Origin: Hymenobacter sp. BT559
GTDB taxonomy: Bacteria; Bacteroidota; Bacteroidia; Cytophagales; Hymenobacteraceae
DNA length: 64,000 nucleotides
Assembly (NCBI RefSeq): GCF_017571525.1
Contig: NZ_JAGETY010000003.1
Location: forward strand, 124,001-188,000
Direction: 5' to 3'
Positions 27,349 through 36,720 of the stretch are shown here, one piece after another (the first letter of the stretch is position 1; every line of letters starts with the position of its first letter). The translations under genes were made by a program, and so were the position numbers. Below the pieces are notes generated by a model. The model searched no databases. It was not told the origin of the DNA and was given only the letters and a program-made list of their open reading frames with translations.

Positions 27349-29718
27349 ATGCTGCCCGAAGAAAACCCCACCCCTGACCAACATACGTCCGCCGCTGGTG
27401 CGCCTGACCCCGCCGACCGGATGAGCGTGCTCGAAGCCCGCCTGGCCGAAATCCGCGCCAAGCAAGGCGCCTCCGATGCTGCCGCGCCTACCACGCCCAG
27501 CCCCGAGGCTAGCCCGGCCCTGCCCACCGAAAGCGAAACCCCGGCCGAAGCGGCCGTGCCCCCGGGCGGCGGCGAAACCCAGGTCGAGCCCGACCCGCTG
27601 CGCTCGGAGCCCGGCCTGGCTGAGGAGCTGGGCACTGCGCCGGCCGCTGGCTCACCCGAAGCCGCCGCGGCGGCTGAGTCGGCTCAGCACGTGCCGGCCG
27701 AGGTAGCCAGCGAGCACCTCTCGGCTCCGCAGGCCCGCGCCGTGGCCCACTACGGCGAGGCCATGGCCCCCGAAGCCGAAACGCCGGCTAACCCCGCCGC
27801 AGCGCCCGAAGAAGCTGCCCCCGTGCAGCCGCTGGCCCAGGCGCAGGATATCGAGAATGCACCCGAAGGCGTGGCTACGCTGCCCACTTCGGCCACCGAT
27901 AGCGCGGCCGAGGCCCACCAGGCCGAGCTCGAGCATCAGCACGAAGCCGCCGGCGATGCCAGCCACGACGAGTCCGACGACTACGTGCCCGAAACACCGG
28001 CCCCCGACTTTGCTGAGCTTGACCTCGAAAGCCAGGCTAGCCACCTCATCGGGCTGCTGCGCCGCCCCGATGCCCGCCGCAACCGCCAGCAGATTTTCGA
28101 GCTCAACCGCCAGTACGAAGCCAACGTGGCCGCCGCCCGCGCTGCCTCGCGCCAGAAGCTGGCCGAAGACGCCAACGCGCCCCAGGAGTTTAGCTTCCAG
28201 CCCCCGGCCAGCCAGGCCGAGCTCAACAAAGCCCTCCAGGAATTCCGCGAAGGCCGCGCCCGCGACGCCAAAGCCGAGGACCAGAGCCGCGCCCAGAACC
28301 TGACCCGCAAGCAGGAGTTGCTGGCGCAGCTGCGCCAGCTCGTGGAAAGCGCCGAAACCAAAGACAGCTCGCAGAAGCTCAAGCAGCTGCAGGCCGATTG
28401 GAAGGCTACCGGCCCCGTGCCCCAGACCGACAGCCAGGAAACCTGGAACACCTACCACGGCCTGCTCGACCGCTACTACGCCAACCAGGGCCGCTTCTAC
28501 GAGCTGAAGGAGCTTGACCGCCGCCGCAACCAAGAGGCTAAAGAGGCCCTAGTGGCCCGCGCCGAAGCCCTGAAAGATGCCCCCGGCATCAACAAGGCCC
28601 TCGACGAGCTCAAGAAGCTGCACGACGACTGGAAGCACATTGGCCCGGTGCCCGGCGAGCAGCGCGAGCCCCTGTGGCAGCGCTTCCTGGCCGCCTCAGA
28701 GGCCGTGCACCTGCGCCGCAAGGAGTTTGTGGATGTGCGCACGGCGCAGGAAAAGGAAAACCTGACCGCAAAGCAGGCCCTACTGGCCCGTGTGCTGCCC
28801 TTCGCCGACTTCGCCACCGAGCGCGTCAACGAGTGGCGCTCGCGCACCGACGAGCTCCAGGAAATCAAGAAGGAGTGGGAAGCGACCGGCCCGGTGCCCC
28901 GCGCCCAGGCCGACCAGCTCAACAAGCAGTACTGGAACGCCTACAAAGCCTTCTTTAACCACAAAAACGAGTTTTTCAAGAGCCTCGACTCAGAGAAAAA
29001 CACCAACCTGCAAGCCAAGTACGCCCTCATCGAGCAAGCCGAAGCGGCCCAGCAAAACCCTGACTTCGAAGAGGCCCGCGCCGTTATCATTCGGGTGCAG
29101 AAGGAGTGGAAGGACATCGGCCGCGTGCCCGAGAAGCAGGCTGATAAAATCTGGAAGCGCTTCCGCGCCGCCTGCGACGGCGTGTTTGACCGCCCCAAGC
29201 AGGAAACCCGCCAGCGCGAGGAGCGCCAGTCGGCAGCCAGCGCCGAGCAGGTTGCCCGTTTGGATAAACTGGCCCAACAAGTGGCCAGCCTCACGCCTGC
29301 CGAGCCTGGCACGCTGGAAGGTTTCCGGGCCCTAGCCACTGATTGGCAAGAGCTTGACGCTGCAGGCGCAGGCACTTCTGACCGTGTAGAGGAGCAGTTT
29401 CTTACTCTTATGGGTAAATACCTGGACCAAGTGGGTGGTATCACGCCGACTGACCGCGAGGATTTGCTTTTCCAATTGGAGATAGCTCGCCTTAAGGCTC
29501 GCCCGCAGGCGCAGCAGGCTTTCACGCGCAAGGAGAACGGCCTGCGCCGCGAAATTCAAGAGCTCGAAAACGACGTGGCCACGCTGCAAACCAACCTCGA
29601 CTTCTTCGCCCGCTCGAAAAACGCCGACCAGCTGCGCCAGGAGTATCAGGGCCGCATGGCCGAAGCGCGCCAGCGCATCGAAAAACTCAAGAAACAGCTA
29701 AAGCAGCTGCGCAGCTAA
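27349..29718 (+). CDS. DUF349 repeat protein with low-complexity N-terminus
   Basis: A 789-residue cytoplasmic protein. Residues 1-215 are a disordered, Ala/Pro/Glu-rich acidic region. From about 270 on the chain is highly charged helix with at least four DUF349 units, each carrying a W-K-x-x-G-x-V-P core: ADWKATGPVP, DDWKHIGPVP, KEWEATGPVP and KEWKDIGRVP. The last 60 residues are predicted coiled coil (RIEKLKKQLKQLRS). Function of DUF349 proteins is unknown. The N-terminal region is long for the family. An intrinsic terminator follows 20 bases after the stop. Confidence 0.92.
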   Translation: MLPEENPTPDQHTSAAGAPDPADRMSVLEARLAEIRAKQGASDAAAPTTPSPEASPALPTESETPAEAAVPPGGGETQVEPDPLRSEPGLAEELGTAPAAGSPEAAAAAESAQHVPAEVASEHLSAPQARAVAHYGEAMAPEAETPANPAAAPEEAAPVQPLAQAQDIENAPEGVATLPTSATDSAAEAHQAELEHQHEAAGDASHDESDDYVPETPAPDFAELDLESQASHLIGLLRRPDARRNRQQIFELNRQYEANVAAARAASRQKLAEDANAPQEFSFQPPASQAELNKALQEFREGRARDAKAEDQSRAQNLTRKQELLAQLRQLVESAETKDSSQKLKQLQADWKATGPVPQTDSQETWNTYHGLLDRYYANQGRFYELKELDRRRNQEAKEALVARAEALKDAPGINKALDELKKLHDDWKHIGPVPGEQREPLWQRFLAASEAVHLRRKEFVDVRTAQEKENLTAKQALLARVLPFADFATERVNEWRSRTDELQEIKKEWEATGPVPRAQADQLNKQYWNAYKAFFNHKNEFFKSLDSEKNTNLQAKYALIEQAEAAQQNPDFEEARAVIIRVQKEWKDIGRVPEKQADKIWKRFRAACDGVFDRPKQETRQREERQSAASAEQVARLDKLAQQVASLTPAEPGTLEGFRALATDWQELDAAGAGTSDRVEEQFLTLMGKYLDQVGGITPTDREDLLFQLEIARLKARPQAQQAFTRKENGLRREIQELENDVATLQTNLDFFARSKNADQLRQEYQGRMAEARQRIEKLKKQLKQLRS

Positions 29719-29737
29719 TCGCTTGAGTACCTTTGCT

Positions 29738-29771
29738 AAAACGGCCGCGCTCGTCCGCGCGGCCGTTTTTT
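29738..29771 (+). terminator. Intrinsic terminator after the DUF349 gene
   Basis: AAAACGGCCGCGC and GCGCGGCCGTTTT form a perfect 13-bp stem with a 6-base loop, and T continues for two more bases. It separates the DUF349 gene from the tRNA promoter. Confidence 0.93.
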
Positions 29772-29783
29772 ATTGCCCGCTGG

Positions 29784-29815
29784 CTTGACCGCTAGCCCAT
29801 TGTGTCTTACTTTTG
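29784..29815 (+). promoter_or_regulatory. Promoter of tRNA-Thr
   Basis: TTG at 29785-29787 and TACTTTTG at 29808-29815 match the Bacteroidota -33 and -7 elements with a 20-base spacer. The tRNA begins 12 bases after the -7 box, giving a short leader. This is the best-supported promoter in the window. Confidence 0.8.
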
Positions 29816-29827
29816 CCCCACGATTAA

Positions 29828-29900
29828 GCCTCCATAGCTCAGTTGGTAGAGCTTCTGACTTGTAATCAGAGGGTCGTTGGTTCGAGTCCGACTGGGGGCT
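29828..29900 (+). tRNA. tRNA-Thr (anticodon TGT)
   Basis: A 73-base cloverleaf. The acceptor stem GCCTCCA pairs with TGGGGGC, the D arm is GCTCAGTTGGTAGAGC, the anticodon stem TCTGA/TCAGA encloses CTTGTAA with anticodon TGT for ACA codons, and the T arm contains GGTTCGAGTCC. CCA is not encoded. It has its own promoter upstream and a terminator nine bases downstream. Confidence 0.97.
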
Positions 29901-29908
29901 CTTTTTCG

Positions 29909-29949
29909 AAAAACGCCGTTGTAACTCAAGTAGTTGCACCGGCGTTTTT
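29909..29949 (+). terminator. Intrinsic terminator of tRNA-Thr
   Basis: AAAAACGCCG pairs with CGGCGTTTTT across an inner stem that includes GTAACT/AGTTGC-like pairing. The run of T at the end fits intrinsic termination. It lies just beyond the tRNA 3' end. Confidence 0.75.
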
Positions 29950-30161
29950 GTTGGTGTATAGGGCAAGTCAGAAAATAGAGGCCCGAACCGCTGAAACGGC
30001 CGGGCTTTTAGCATGCGGGCTTCTGGTGTACCCTGCTACTTGGCCCGATAGCTTGAACGAGGAGCGCTGAGAAATTACCAGGCCTTAAGTTTTCCCCCCT
30101 GCTTCACCATTTTACCGTACAAGCAGGCGACCAAGCCCTCTTTTAGGGCCGGCTTTCCCCC

Positions 30162-30506
30162 ATGCGCATTATACTGCTTTTTGCTTCCTTGCTTACCCTA
30201 GCCGCCGGTACGGCCGTGTCTCAGGTGCGCCGCCCGACAACATCGCCCACGGTGCCGCAGTCGGGCAGCCTCTCCGATACGGGCCAGCCCGGCACTACCC
30301 TGCCGGCACCCTCGGTACCTGCTTACCCCCGGGGCTACACCGACAAGCACCTGGGCGGTACTACCACAGGCACTTTTCCAAATGGAGTACCCGTGCGCAA
30401 CCTCGACAATGGCACGGGGCGCAACGACCAGCCCCGCGCCAACCAGGCCCAACCCGGCGCGCAGCCTACGCGCAGCATTTTTCGTGGCCGCCAGCGGCGC
30501 AGTTAA
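30162..30506 (+). CDS. Small secreted Pro/Gly/Thr-rich protein
   Basis: A 114-residue product with a signal peptide (MRIILLFASLLTLAAGTAVS) and a mature part of low complexity rich in Pro, Thr, Gly, Asn and Arg, ending RSIFRGRQRRS. No cysteine and no recognised domain. The basic C-terminus could bind an acidic surface polymer or nucleic acid. Codon use agrees with neighbours, which supports a real gene. It stands alone between the tRNA and a glycosyltransferase remnant. Confidence 0.65.
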   Translation: MRIILLFASLLTLAAGTAVSQVRRPTTSPTVPQSGSLSDTGQPGTTLPAPSVPAYPRGYTDKHLGGTTTGTFPNGVPVRNLDNGTGRNDQPRANQAQPGAQPTRSIFRGRQRRS

Positions 30507-30591
30507 AGGAGTCAACGCTTGTGAAAACGCACATGCCAGGTGGGCCCTCGTGCTAGCCAGCTTTTGCTAATAAGCGGCCTGTACCTTCGCT

Positions 30592-30960
30592 TTACAACTG
30601 CCCGCAACTGACAATGCCGCTGAGCCACGCTGCTATATTGTTGCCGACCGCCGTCACGGGCACTCCCCAGTCACTTAACAGCCGCGCCAAGCTCAGGCCA
30701 AACAGCCAGTCGAGCCCCTGCCAGCGCCCAAACAGCCCCCGCCAGCCGTGGTAATGCCCATGGCCACGCCCGGCGCGGCCGCGGCCAACGCCTGCAGGCA
30801 ACGCTCAGTAGTTGTCGCCTCCTTGCGGGCCGCCACTAGAATGCTCACCCACGGGGAATGCGTGAAGCGTTGGCGCGGCAGGGCCACAGCAGACCCAGCA
30901 GCATAAGGCCATACAGCCCGAAAAAATTACCAGCTTACGCGGAGGCGTTCGTCCATTGTT
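30592..30960 (-). pseudogene. Remnant of a family 2 membrane glycosyltransferase
   Basis: Leftward, three pieces of a GT2 enzyme appear in different frames: a hydrophobic segment FFGLYGLMLLGLLWP, the N-terminal donor-binding block SPWVSILVAARKEATTTERC, and a distal block QGLDWLFGLSLARLLSDWGV followed by PVTAVGNNIA, which resembles the region after the catalytic QxxRW-type part where GNN/GAN is conserved. At least two frameshifts and loss of the central catalytic part have occurred. It is not expected to make an active enzyme. Confidence 0.75.
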
Positions 30961-31060
30961 TTAGCCGATGCCTACGTGTATTTACACGCCCAGCGGGCGC
31001 CTGCTCTGTACTTACCGCAGGGCGCACGGTCTGGCTAGCTACCACCCAGGCCGAGCCGCC

Positions 31061-32149
31061 TTAGGCCGGCAGGGCCGGCAGCGCAATGGTAAAGGTGGTA
31101 CCCTCTCCCTCTACACTTTTAAAGGTAATCTGGCCCTGGTGCAGCTCCACAATGGTGCGAATAATCGACATGCCCAAGCCATTGGTTTTTTCGCCGCGCA
31201 GGCCCGGGCGCCGGGCCTTGGTAAACCGCTCGAACAGCTCGGCCTGCAACTTCGCCGGAATGCCTATCCCCGTGTCGGCTATCGTAATGAGGGCTAGCGA
31301 GCCCTGCCGGACCACGCCCACGCTGATGCGCCCACCATCGGGCGTAAACTTGATAGCGTTGGAAATTAGGTTATTGACAACCTGCTGAAACTTATTGCTA
31401 TCATAGCTTACGTAAATTGGCTGCTCGGCCGCCTTGTAGTCAAACTGCAAGCGGGTGCGCCAATCGGAGCGCTGATATTCTTCGAGCAGCGTGCCGAGCC
31501 AGGCCACCAGGTCGCTCCGCTCCCGCTTAAGCTCCACGTTGGCCGACTCCATAAATTCGTTGTCGACAAAATCACGAATCAGGTTTACGCTGTCCAGGCA
31601 CGTGCGCTCCATCAGGCGCAGCAGGTGCAGCGCCGATTCGCTGGCCATCGGCGACTCCGCGCGCAAGTGCTCGGTGAGCTGTTGTAGTAATGCCAGCGGC
31701 CCGGCCAAATCGTGCGACAGGATTTCCAGCGTCGCGTTTTTCTTGGTGTTAAACTTCTCGGCGTTGATGCTTACTACCTTATCACGCGTAATATCCTTGA
31801 CCGTACCACTGAGGTAAAGCTCGCCTTCGGCCAGGTATTCGGGGCAGGCCGCCAGGCAAAGCCACTGCGTGCCGCCGTCGGCCTGGTTTATGCGTATTTC
31901 CAGCTGCTCCACCGCCTTGCCATCCAGCACCTGCGTCATTTGCTCGCGCAGCAGCACCAGGTCGTCGGGATACACCCGTGCGAGCCAGAGCGGCAAGTCT
32001 TCGTTGATGTGCGCCGCCGGGTCGCCAAAGACCTGCTCATACGCCGGGCTCACGTATACCACCTGGCCATCGGCTACCCGGTACGAAAAGTATACCGTTG
32101 AGCTACGTTCGAGGAAAGAGCGAAATAAGGCGGGATAGTCGACGGACAT
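31061..32149 (-). CDS. PAS-domain sensor histidine kinase
   Basis: A 362-residue cytoplasmic kinase without membrane helices. Residues 10-125 are a PAS domain (VVYVSPAYEQVFGDP and SGTVKDITRDK). The phosphoacceptor is H146 in LEILSHDLAGPLALL. The ATP-binding domain has the N box NLISNAIKFTPDGG, the G1 box DTGIGIP, the F box LFERF and the G2 box TNGLGMSI. No response regulator gene is adjacent, so it is an orphan. The PAS domain presumably senses a soluble or redox signal, but the ligand is unknown. Confidence 0.95.
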   Translation of the reverse strand: MSVDYPALFRSFLERSSTVYFSYRVADGQVVYVSPAYEQVFGDPAAHINEDLPLWLARVYPDDLVLLREQMTQVLDGKAVEQLEIRINQADGGTQWLCLAACPEYLAEGELYLSGTVKDITRDKVVSINAEKFNTKKNATLEILSHDLAGPLALLQQLTEHLRAESPMASESALHLLRLMERTCLDSVNLIRDFVDNEFMESANVELKRERSDLVAWLGTLLEEYQRSDWRTRLQFDYKAAEQPIYVSYDSNKFQQVVNNLISNAIKFTPDGGRISVGVVRQGSLALITIADTGIGIPAKLQAELFERFTKARRPGLRGEKTNGLGMSIIRTIVELHQGQITFKSVEGEGTTFTIALPALPA

Positions 32150-32285
32150 GGTAACTGCAATTGCTACGCAAATTACGAGCTACTAGCCGCTTCCGGGTGC
32201 TGCTGCCAGCTTAACCAAATCAAAAACTGCCTGCCTCTTGCTGGCCAGGCCATTGGCTACCCCTAGCCGCGGCCGCAGTGTCCAC

Positions 32286-32320
32286 AAAAAAAGCCTCCTG
32301 GCGCGAAACCAGGAGACTTT
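32286..32320 (-). terminator. Intrinsic terminator of alaS
   Basis: Read leftward, CTCCTGG and CCAGGAG form the main stem around a 7-base loop, followed by GC and seven T. A run of A on the other side makes it usable in both directions. It lies 25 bases after the alaS stop. Confidence 0.85.
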
Positions 32321-32344
32321 TAAATCCTATTTGGCCAAGGCTAG

Positions 32345-35026
32345 CTAGGCGCTGGCGGCCACTATGGCCTCGGCCCGGCCGATGGCGGCGCTGAGGCCGG
32401 CTACATTTTTACCGCCGGCCGTGGCGAAGAACGGCTGCCCGCCGCCGCCGCCCTGAATGTCCTTGGCCAGCTCGCGCACCAGGGTGCTGGCGTTGAGCTT
32501 GCCGGCCTTGGCAAGGTCGTCATCGAGCATCACAGCTAGCTGCGGCTTCCCGTCGAGGTCGGCCCCTAGCACCAGCACGAGGTTGGGCACGGTCTGGCGC
32601 AGGTCGTAGGCCAGCTTTTTAAGGTCGTCGGCGCTGGTGGCCTGCACCTGGGCTGCCAGGAAGTTGAGGCCGTTGAGGTCTTTTACCTGGCTAGCCAGCT
32701 GCGCTTTTTGCTGATTGATAGCCTGTTGGGCAAACGACTCAATTTGCTTGCGCAGGGCCGCGATTTCGTCGGTTTGCTTTTCCAGCGAGGGCAGCAGGTG
32801 CTGCGGGTTACCCAGCGCCTCGCGCACTTGGGCTAGCAGGTCGAGCTGCTGGTCTACGAAGGCTTCGGCCACGCCGGCCGTCACGGCCTCGATGCGGCGC
32901 ACCCCGGCGCCCACGGCGCTTTCGGCCGTGATTTTGAAGTAGCCGATGCTGCCGGTGTTGGCCACGTGCAGGCCGCCGCAAAGCTCCACCGAGTAGTCTT
33001 TGTCGAAGGTGATGACACGCACAAACTCGCCGTATTTCTCGCCAAACAAGGCCATGGCACCCAGGCTCTTGGCCTCGGCAATGGGCACGTTGCGGCGCTC
33101 GTCGAGCGGAATCTGCTGGCGGATGCGCTCGTTTACGATTTGCTCGATTTCGCGCAGCTGCGCATCGGTCACCTTCGTAAAGTGCGAAAAGTCGAAGCGC
33201 AGCAGCTTCTCATTCACCAACGAGCCCTTTTGCTGCACGTGCTCGCCAAGCACGCGGCGCAGCGCGGCTTGCAGCAAGTGCGTGGCGGTGTGGTTGTTGC
33301 GAATGAGCGCCCGGCGGGCACCATCGGGCCGCAGCACAAATTCCTCGGTCAGCTCCTGCGGCAGCTCCAGGGTGGTGTGAATGAGCAGGTCGTTTTCCTT
33401 GCGCGTGTCAATCACGCGCACCTTGCTCAGCGGCGATTCGAGGTAGCCCGTGTCGCCAATCTGGCCGCCGCTCTCGGCGTAGAAAGGCGTCTGGTCGAAC
33501 ACCAGCTGGTATTCGGTTTTGCCTTTCTTGTCGATTTTGCGGTAGCGCAGCAGGTGGGCGGTGGCCTCGTCCTGGTCGTAGCCCACAAACACGTTCGGCG
33601 CGTCGTGCTCAGTCACCGTCACCCAGTCGCTCTGCTCAGTTTCCTGGGCATTGCGGCTGCGGTTTTTCTGCTCGGCTAGGGCCTGCTGGAAGCCTTTTTC
33701 GTCAACAGACAGGCCTTTCTCGCGGGCGATAAGCGCCGTGAGGTCGAGCGGAAAACCGAAGGTGTCGCTCAATTCAAACGCTGTACGGCCGTCAATCACG
33801 CCGCCGTTCTGGCGGGCGCTTTCTTCGAGGGCGTCGAGACGGCGCAGGCCGGTTTCGAGCGTTTTAAGGAAGGCTATTTCCTCTTCTTCAATCACGCGCA
33901 TCACAAAGGCCTGCTGGGCCTTTAGCTCGGGGAAGATGCTGGCCATCTGGTCGGCCAGCGTGGGCACGAGCTTATAGAGGAAGGGCTGCTTCTGGTTGAG
34001 GCTGGAGAAGGCGTAGCGCACGGCCCGGCGCAGGATGCGGCGGATGACGTAGCCCGCCTTCACGTTGGAGGGCAGCTGGCCGTCGGCAATGGTGAAGGCG
34101 ATGGCCCGGATGTGGTCGGCCAGCACCCGGATGGCGATGTCGGTTTTCTCCTCCTCGGTAGCGGGCAGGTCGGTTACCGTAGCCGGCGAGGTACCGTGGT
34201 AGGGCACCCCGGCTTCCTTAGCGATAAACTGGATAAGCGGCTGAAAAACATCAGTATCGTAGTTCGACTTCACGCCCGACACGGCCATCATCAGGCGCTC
34301 AAAGCCCATGCCCGTATCTACGCTCTGGGCGGGCAGCTTGATGAGCGACTTGTCGGCTAGCCGCTGGAATTCCATGAACACGTTGTTCCAGACCTCCACC
34401 ACCTGCGGGTGGTCGGCGTTCACGAGCTCGCGGCCCGATTTAGCGGCGCGCTCCTCGTCGGAGCGCAGGTCGATGTGGATTTCGGTGCACGGGCCGCAGG
34501 GGCCCGTATCGCCCATTTCCCAGAAATTGTCCTTCTTATTGCCGGGCAGGATGCGGTCGTCGCTGGTGTACTGGCGCCACAGGGCCTGCGTTTCGGTATC
34601 GGGGCCGGTACCGTCGGTGGCATCGCCTTCAAAATACGTCACGTAGAGACGGTCCTTGTCGAGCTTATACACCTCCGTGAGCAGCTCCCAGGCCCAGTTA
34701 ATGGCGTCCTTCTTGAAATAGTCGCCAAAGCTCCAGTTGCCCAGCATCTCGAACATGGTGTGGTGGTAGGTGTCGTAGCCTACCTCCTCCAGGTCGTTGT
34801 GCTTGCCGCTCACGCGCAGGCACTTCTGGGTGTCGGCGATGCGCTTGTAGGGCGCGGGCTTATTTCCCAGAAAGTAGTCTTTGAACGGCGCCATGCCGCT
34901 GTTGATAAATAGCAGCGTGGGGTCGTCCTTGACCACGAGCGGGGCCGAGGGCACAATGTGGTGGCCTTTGCTGGCAAAAAAGTCGAGAAACTGCTGGCGA
35001 ACGTGCGCGGCGGTAGGAAGAGACAT
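32345..35026 (-). CDS. alaS: Alanyl-tRNA synthetase
   Basis: An 893-residue class II synthetase when started at MSLPTAAHVRQQFLDFFASK, the family's N-terminus. A frame extension of 35 codons upstream is unlike the family. Motif 1 lies in LLFINSGMAPFKDYFLG, motif 2 near HHTMFEMLGNWSFGDYF, and MGFERLMMAVSG is in the recognition region. The editing domain has HTATHLLQAAL (about 578-588) and CGGLHVANTGSIG (about 683), which bind zinc and clear Ser/Gly-tRNA. The end is the DHHA1-like C-Ala domain. Divergent from the merR gene. Confidence 0.98.
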   Translation of the reverse strand: MSLPTAAHVRQQFLDFFASKGHHIVPSAPLVVKDDPTLLFINSGMAPFKDYFLGNKPAPYKRIADTQKCLRVSGKHNDLEEVGYDTYHHTMFEMLGNWSFGDYFKKDAINWAWELLTEVYKLDKDRLYVTYFEGDATDGTGPDTETQALWRQYTSDDRILPGNKKDNFWEMGDTGPCGPCTEIHIDLRSDEERAAKSGRELVNADHPQVVEVWNNVFMEFQRLADKSLIKLPAQSVDTGMGFERLMMAVSGVKSNYDTDVFQPLIQFIAKEAGVPYHGTSPATVTDLPATEEEKTDIAIRVLADHIRAIAFTIADGQLPSNVKAGYVIRRILRRAVRYAFSSLNQKQPFLYKLVPTLADQMASIFPELKAQQAFVMRVIEEEEIAFLKTLETGLRRLDALEESARQNGGVIDGRTAFELSDTFGFPLDLTALIAREKGLSVDEKGFQQALAEQKNRSRNAQETEQSDWVTVTEHDAPNVFVGYDQDEATAHLLRYRKIDKKGKTEYQLVFDQTPFYAESGGQIGDTGYLESPLSKVRVIDTRKENDLLIHTTLELPQELTEEFVLRPDGARRALIRNNHTATHLLQAALRRVLGEHVQQKGSLVNEKLLRFDFSHFTKVTDAQLREIEQIVNERIRQQIPLDERRNVPIAEAKSLGAMALFGEKYGEFVRVITFDKDYSVELCGGLHVANTGSIGYFKITAESAVGAGVRRIEAVTAGVAEAFVDQQLDLLAQVREALGNPQHLLPSLEKQTDEIAALRKQIESFAQQAINQQKAQLASQVKDLNGLNFLAAQVQATSADDLKKLAYDLRQTVPNLVLVLGADLDGKPQLAVMLDDDLAKAGKLNASTLVRELAKDIQGGGGGQPFFATAGGKNVAGLSAAIGRAEAIVAASA

Positions 35027-35072
35027 GGAACTAGGGGCAAATACCGGTATTTTTGGCGTTGCTTTGCGCGGG

Positions 35073-35080
35073 CAAAGGTA
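35073..35080 (-). promoter_or_regulatory. Candidate -7 box for alaS
   Basis: On the minus strand TACCTTTG matches TAnnTTTG, 47 bases before the alaS ATG. No TTG is seen at the -33 distance. It lies in the 152-base space shared with the divergent merR gene. Confidence 0.5.
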
Positions 35081-35178
35081 GTTTGCGGCGCGAAGCTTTC
35101 TCGCTAGCCCCGCAGCTAAGGCCTTTCTCACGTTAACACTGCCCGCCGCGCCCGCATTCCCGCCGTTTCTCCCCTGCC

Positions 35179-35535
35179 ATGCCTTATAAAGAGCGCGATA
35201 TTACCAAGCAGTATTTCACCATCGGCGAGGTGGCCGAGCAATTTGGCGTGGCCACTTCGCTCATCCGCTTCTGGGAAACGGAGTTTGACGAGCTAGCCCC
35301 GCGCAAGAGCAAAAAGGGCAACCGCCTCTTTACGCAGGCCGACGTAGATACCTTCCGCACTATCTATCACCTGGTTAAGGAACGCGGTTACACTATTGCC
35401 GGCGCCCGCGAAATGCTGAAGCAGAAGGGCGGCCAGCTTAAGGAAAAGATTGACGTAATTCAATCGCTGGAAAAAGTGCGCGGCTTTTTGGTGAGCCTTA
35501 AGAAGGAAATCGACGCGGCGCAGAAGGCCGAGTAA
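35179..35535 (+). CDS. MerR-family transcription regulator
   Basis: A 118-residue protein. Residues 12-80 are a MerR helix-turn-helix with wing (YFTIGEVAEQFGVATSLIRF, then RLFTQADVDTFRTIYHLVKE and RGYTIAGAREML). The remainder is a short dimerisation helix with no effector domain or cysteines for metal sensing, so it belongs to the short group common in Bacteroidota whose signal is unknown. It is nine bases upstream of dprA and likely cotranscribed with it. Confidence 0.93.
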   Translation: MPYKERDITKQYFTIGEVAEQFGVATSLIRFWETEFDELAPRKSKKGNRLFTQADVDTFRTIYHLVKERGYTIAGAREMLKQKGGQLKEKIDVIQSLEKVRGFLVSLKKEIDAAQKAE

Positions 35536-35544
35536 GCGCGCCAA

Positions 35545-36684
35545 ATGTCCACTTCACCGGCTACCGACGACCTCTACCACGAGCTGGCCCTCACGCTGCT
35601 ACCCGGTATCGGCCCGCAGCTCACGCGGCAGCTGATGAGCTACGGCTCGTCGGCCAAAAACGTGTTTTTGCTGCCGCCCGGCAAGCTGCGGCGCATTCCG
35701 GGCGTGGGCGAGGCCACGATTAAAATCCTGACCGGGCCCGAGCGCGGCAAGGCGCTGGCCCACGCCGAGACCAGCCTACGCAAGGCCGAAAAGGACGGCG
35801 TGCAGATTCTGTTTTATACCAGCAAGCAGTTTCCCAGCCGCCTCAAGCTCATCCCGGACGCGCCGGTGCTGCTCTACTACCAGGGCCCGGCCGACCTGAA
35901 CGCGCCCAAGACCCTGGCGCTTGTGGGCACCCGCCAGGCCACAGAGTATGGCCGCGAGCAAACCGAGCGACTGCTCAAGGGTGTGCTGCCGCACCAGCCG
36001 CTCATTATCAGCGGGCTAGCCTACGGTATCGACATCATGGCGCACCGCGCGGCCTTGCAGGAGGGCCTAGCCACGGTGGGCGTGATGGCGACCGGCCTCG
36101 ACATTATTTATCCCGCTGCGCACCGCAAAACGGCTGAGAAAATGCGCGAAACCGGCGGCCTGCTCACTGAGTTTCCGTTTGGTACCCAGCCCGACCGCTA
36201 CAACTTTCCGCAGCGCAACCGCATCATTGCCGGCCTGGCCGATGGCACAGTGGTAATCGAAGCAGCGGCCAAGGGCGGCGCGCTCATCACCGCCGAGCTG
36301 GCCCTGAGCTACGACCGCGACGTGCTGGCCGTGCCAGGCCCGCTGGGGGCACCTTCTTCCGAAGGCTGCAATGCGCTTATTAAAGCCAATAAAGCCGCGC
36401 TCTACCAGGAGCCTCAGGACCTGGAGCAACTGCTGAACTGGGATGCTGCGCTGCACTTGCCGGGTAAGTTTCAGCCGGCTCCCTCCTACTCAGCCGATGA
36501 TTTTACGAGCGAAGAATTTGCCCTGGTGAGCGTGCTAGCCACCGCACCCAGCCGCGAGCTGCACATGGATGAGCTGGCCTGGAAAGCGCAGCAGCCCATT
36601 CACGCGGTGGCCTCGCTGCTGTTGGGGCTGGAGTTTCGGGGCGTGGTACGGGCGCTGCCGGGCAAGAAGTTTGGGTTATTATAA
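35545..36684 (+). CDS. dprA: DNA-processing protein DprA
   Basis: A 379-residue DprA/Smf protein, which loads RecA onto incoming single-stranded DNA. N-terminal helices (LTLLPGIGPQLTRQLMSYGS) form a SAM-like/HhH unit. The Rossmann core carries ALVGTRQATEYG, ISGLAYGIDIMAHRAALQ, GVMATGLDIIYPAAH, FPQRNRIIAGL and AKGGALITAELAL, ending VPGPLGAPSSEGCNALIK. The last 60 residues are the winged-helix DprA C-terminal domain. Its presence suggests capacity for natural transformation or plasmid recombination. Confidence 0.97.
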   Translation: MSTSPATDDLYHELALTLLPGIGPQLTRQLMSYGSSAKNVFLLPPGKLRRIPGVGEATIKILTGPERGKALAHAETSLRKAEKDGVQILFYTSKQFPSRLKLIPDAPVLLYYQGPADLNAPKTLALVGTRQATEYGREQTERLLKGVLPHQPLIISGLAYGIDIMAHRAALQEGLATVGVMATGLDIIYPAAHRKTAEKMRETGGLLTEFPFGTQPDRYNFPQRNRIIAGLADGTVVIEAAAKGGALITAELALSYDRDVLAVPGPLGAPSSEGCNALIKANKAALYQEPQDLEQLLNWDAALHLPGKFQPAPSYSADDFTSEEFALVSVLATAPSRELHMDELAWKAQQPIHAVASLLLGLEFRGVVRALPGKKFGLL

Positions 36685-36720
36685 AAGACAAACCTAGTAG
36701 CCCGTCGCTAACCCCCCTCC

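Noticed and set aside
35545..36684. Prophage or integron signature near dprA
   Set aside because: No integrase, no attC-like sites and no phage genes; dprA, merR and pabC form an ordinary chromosomal cluster.
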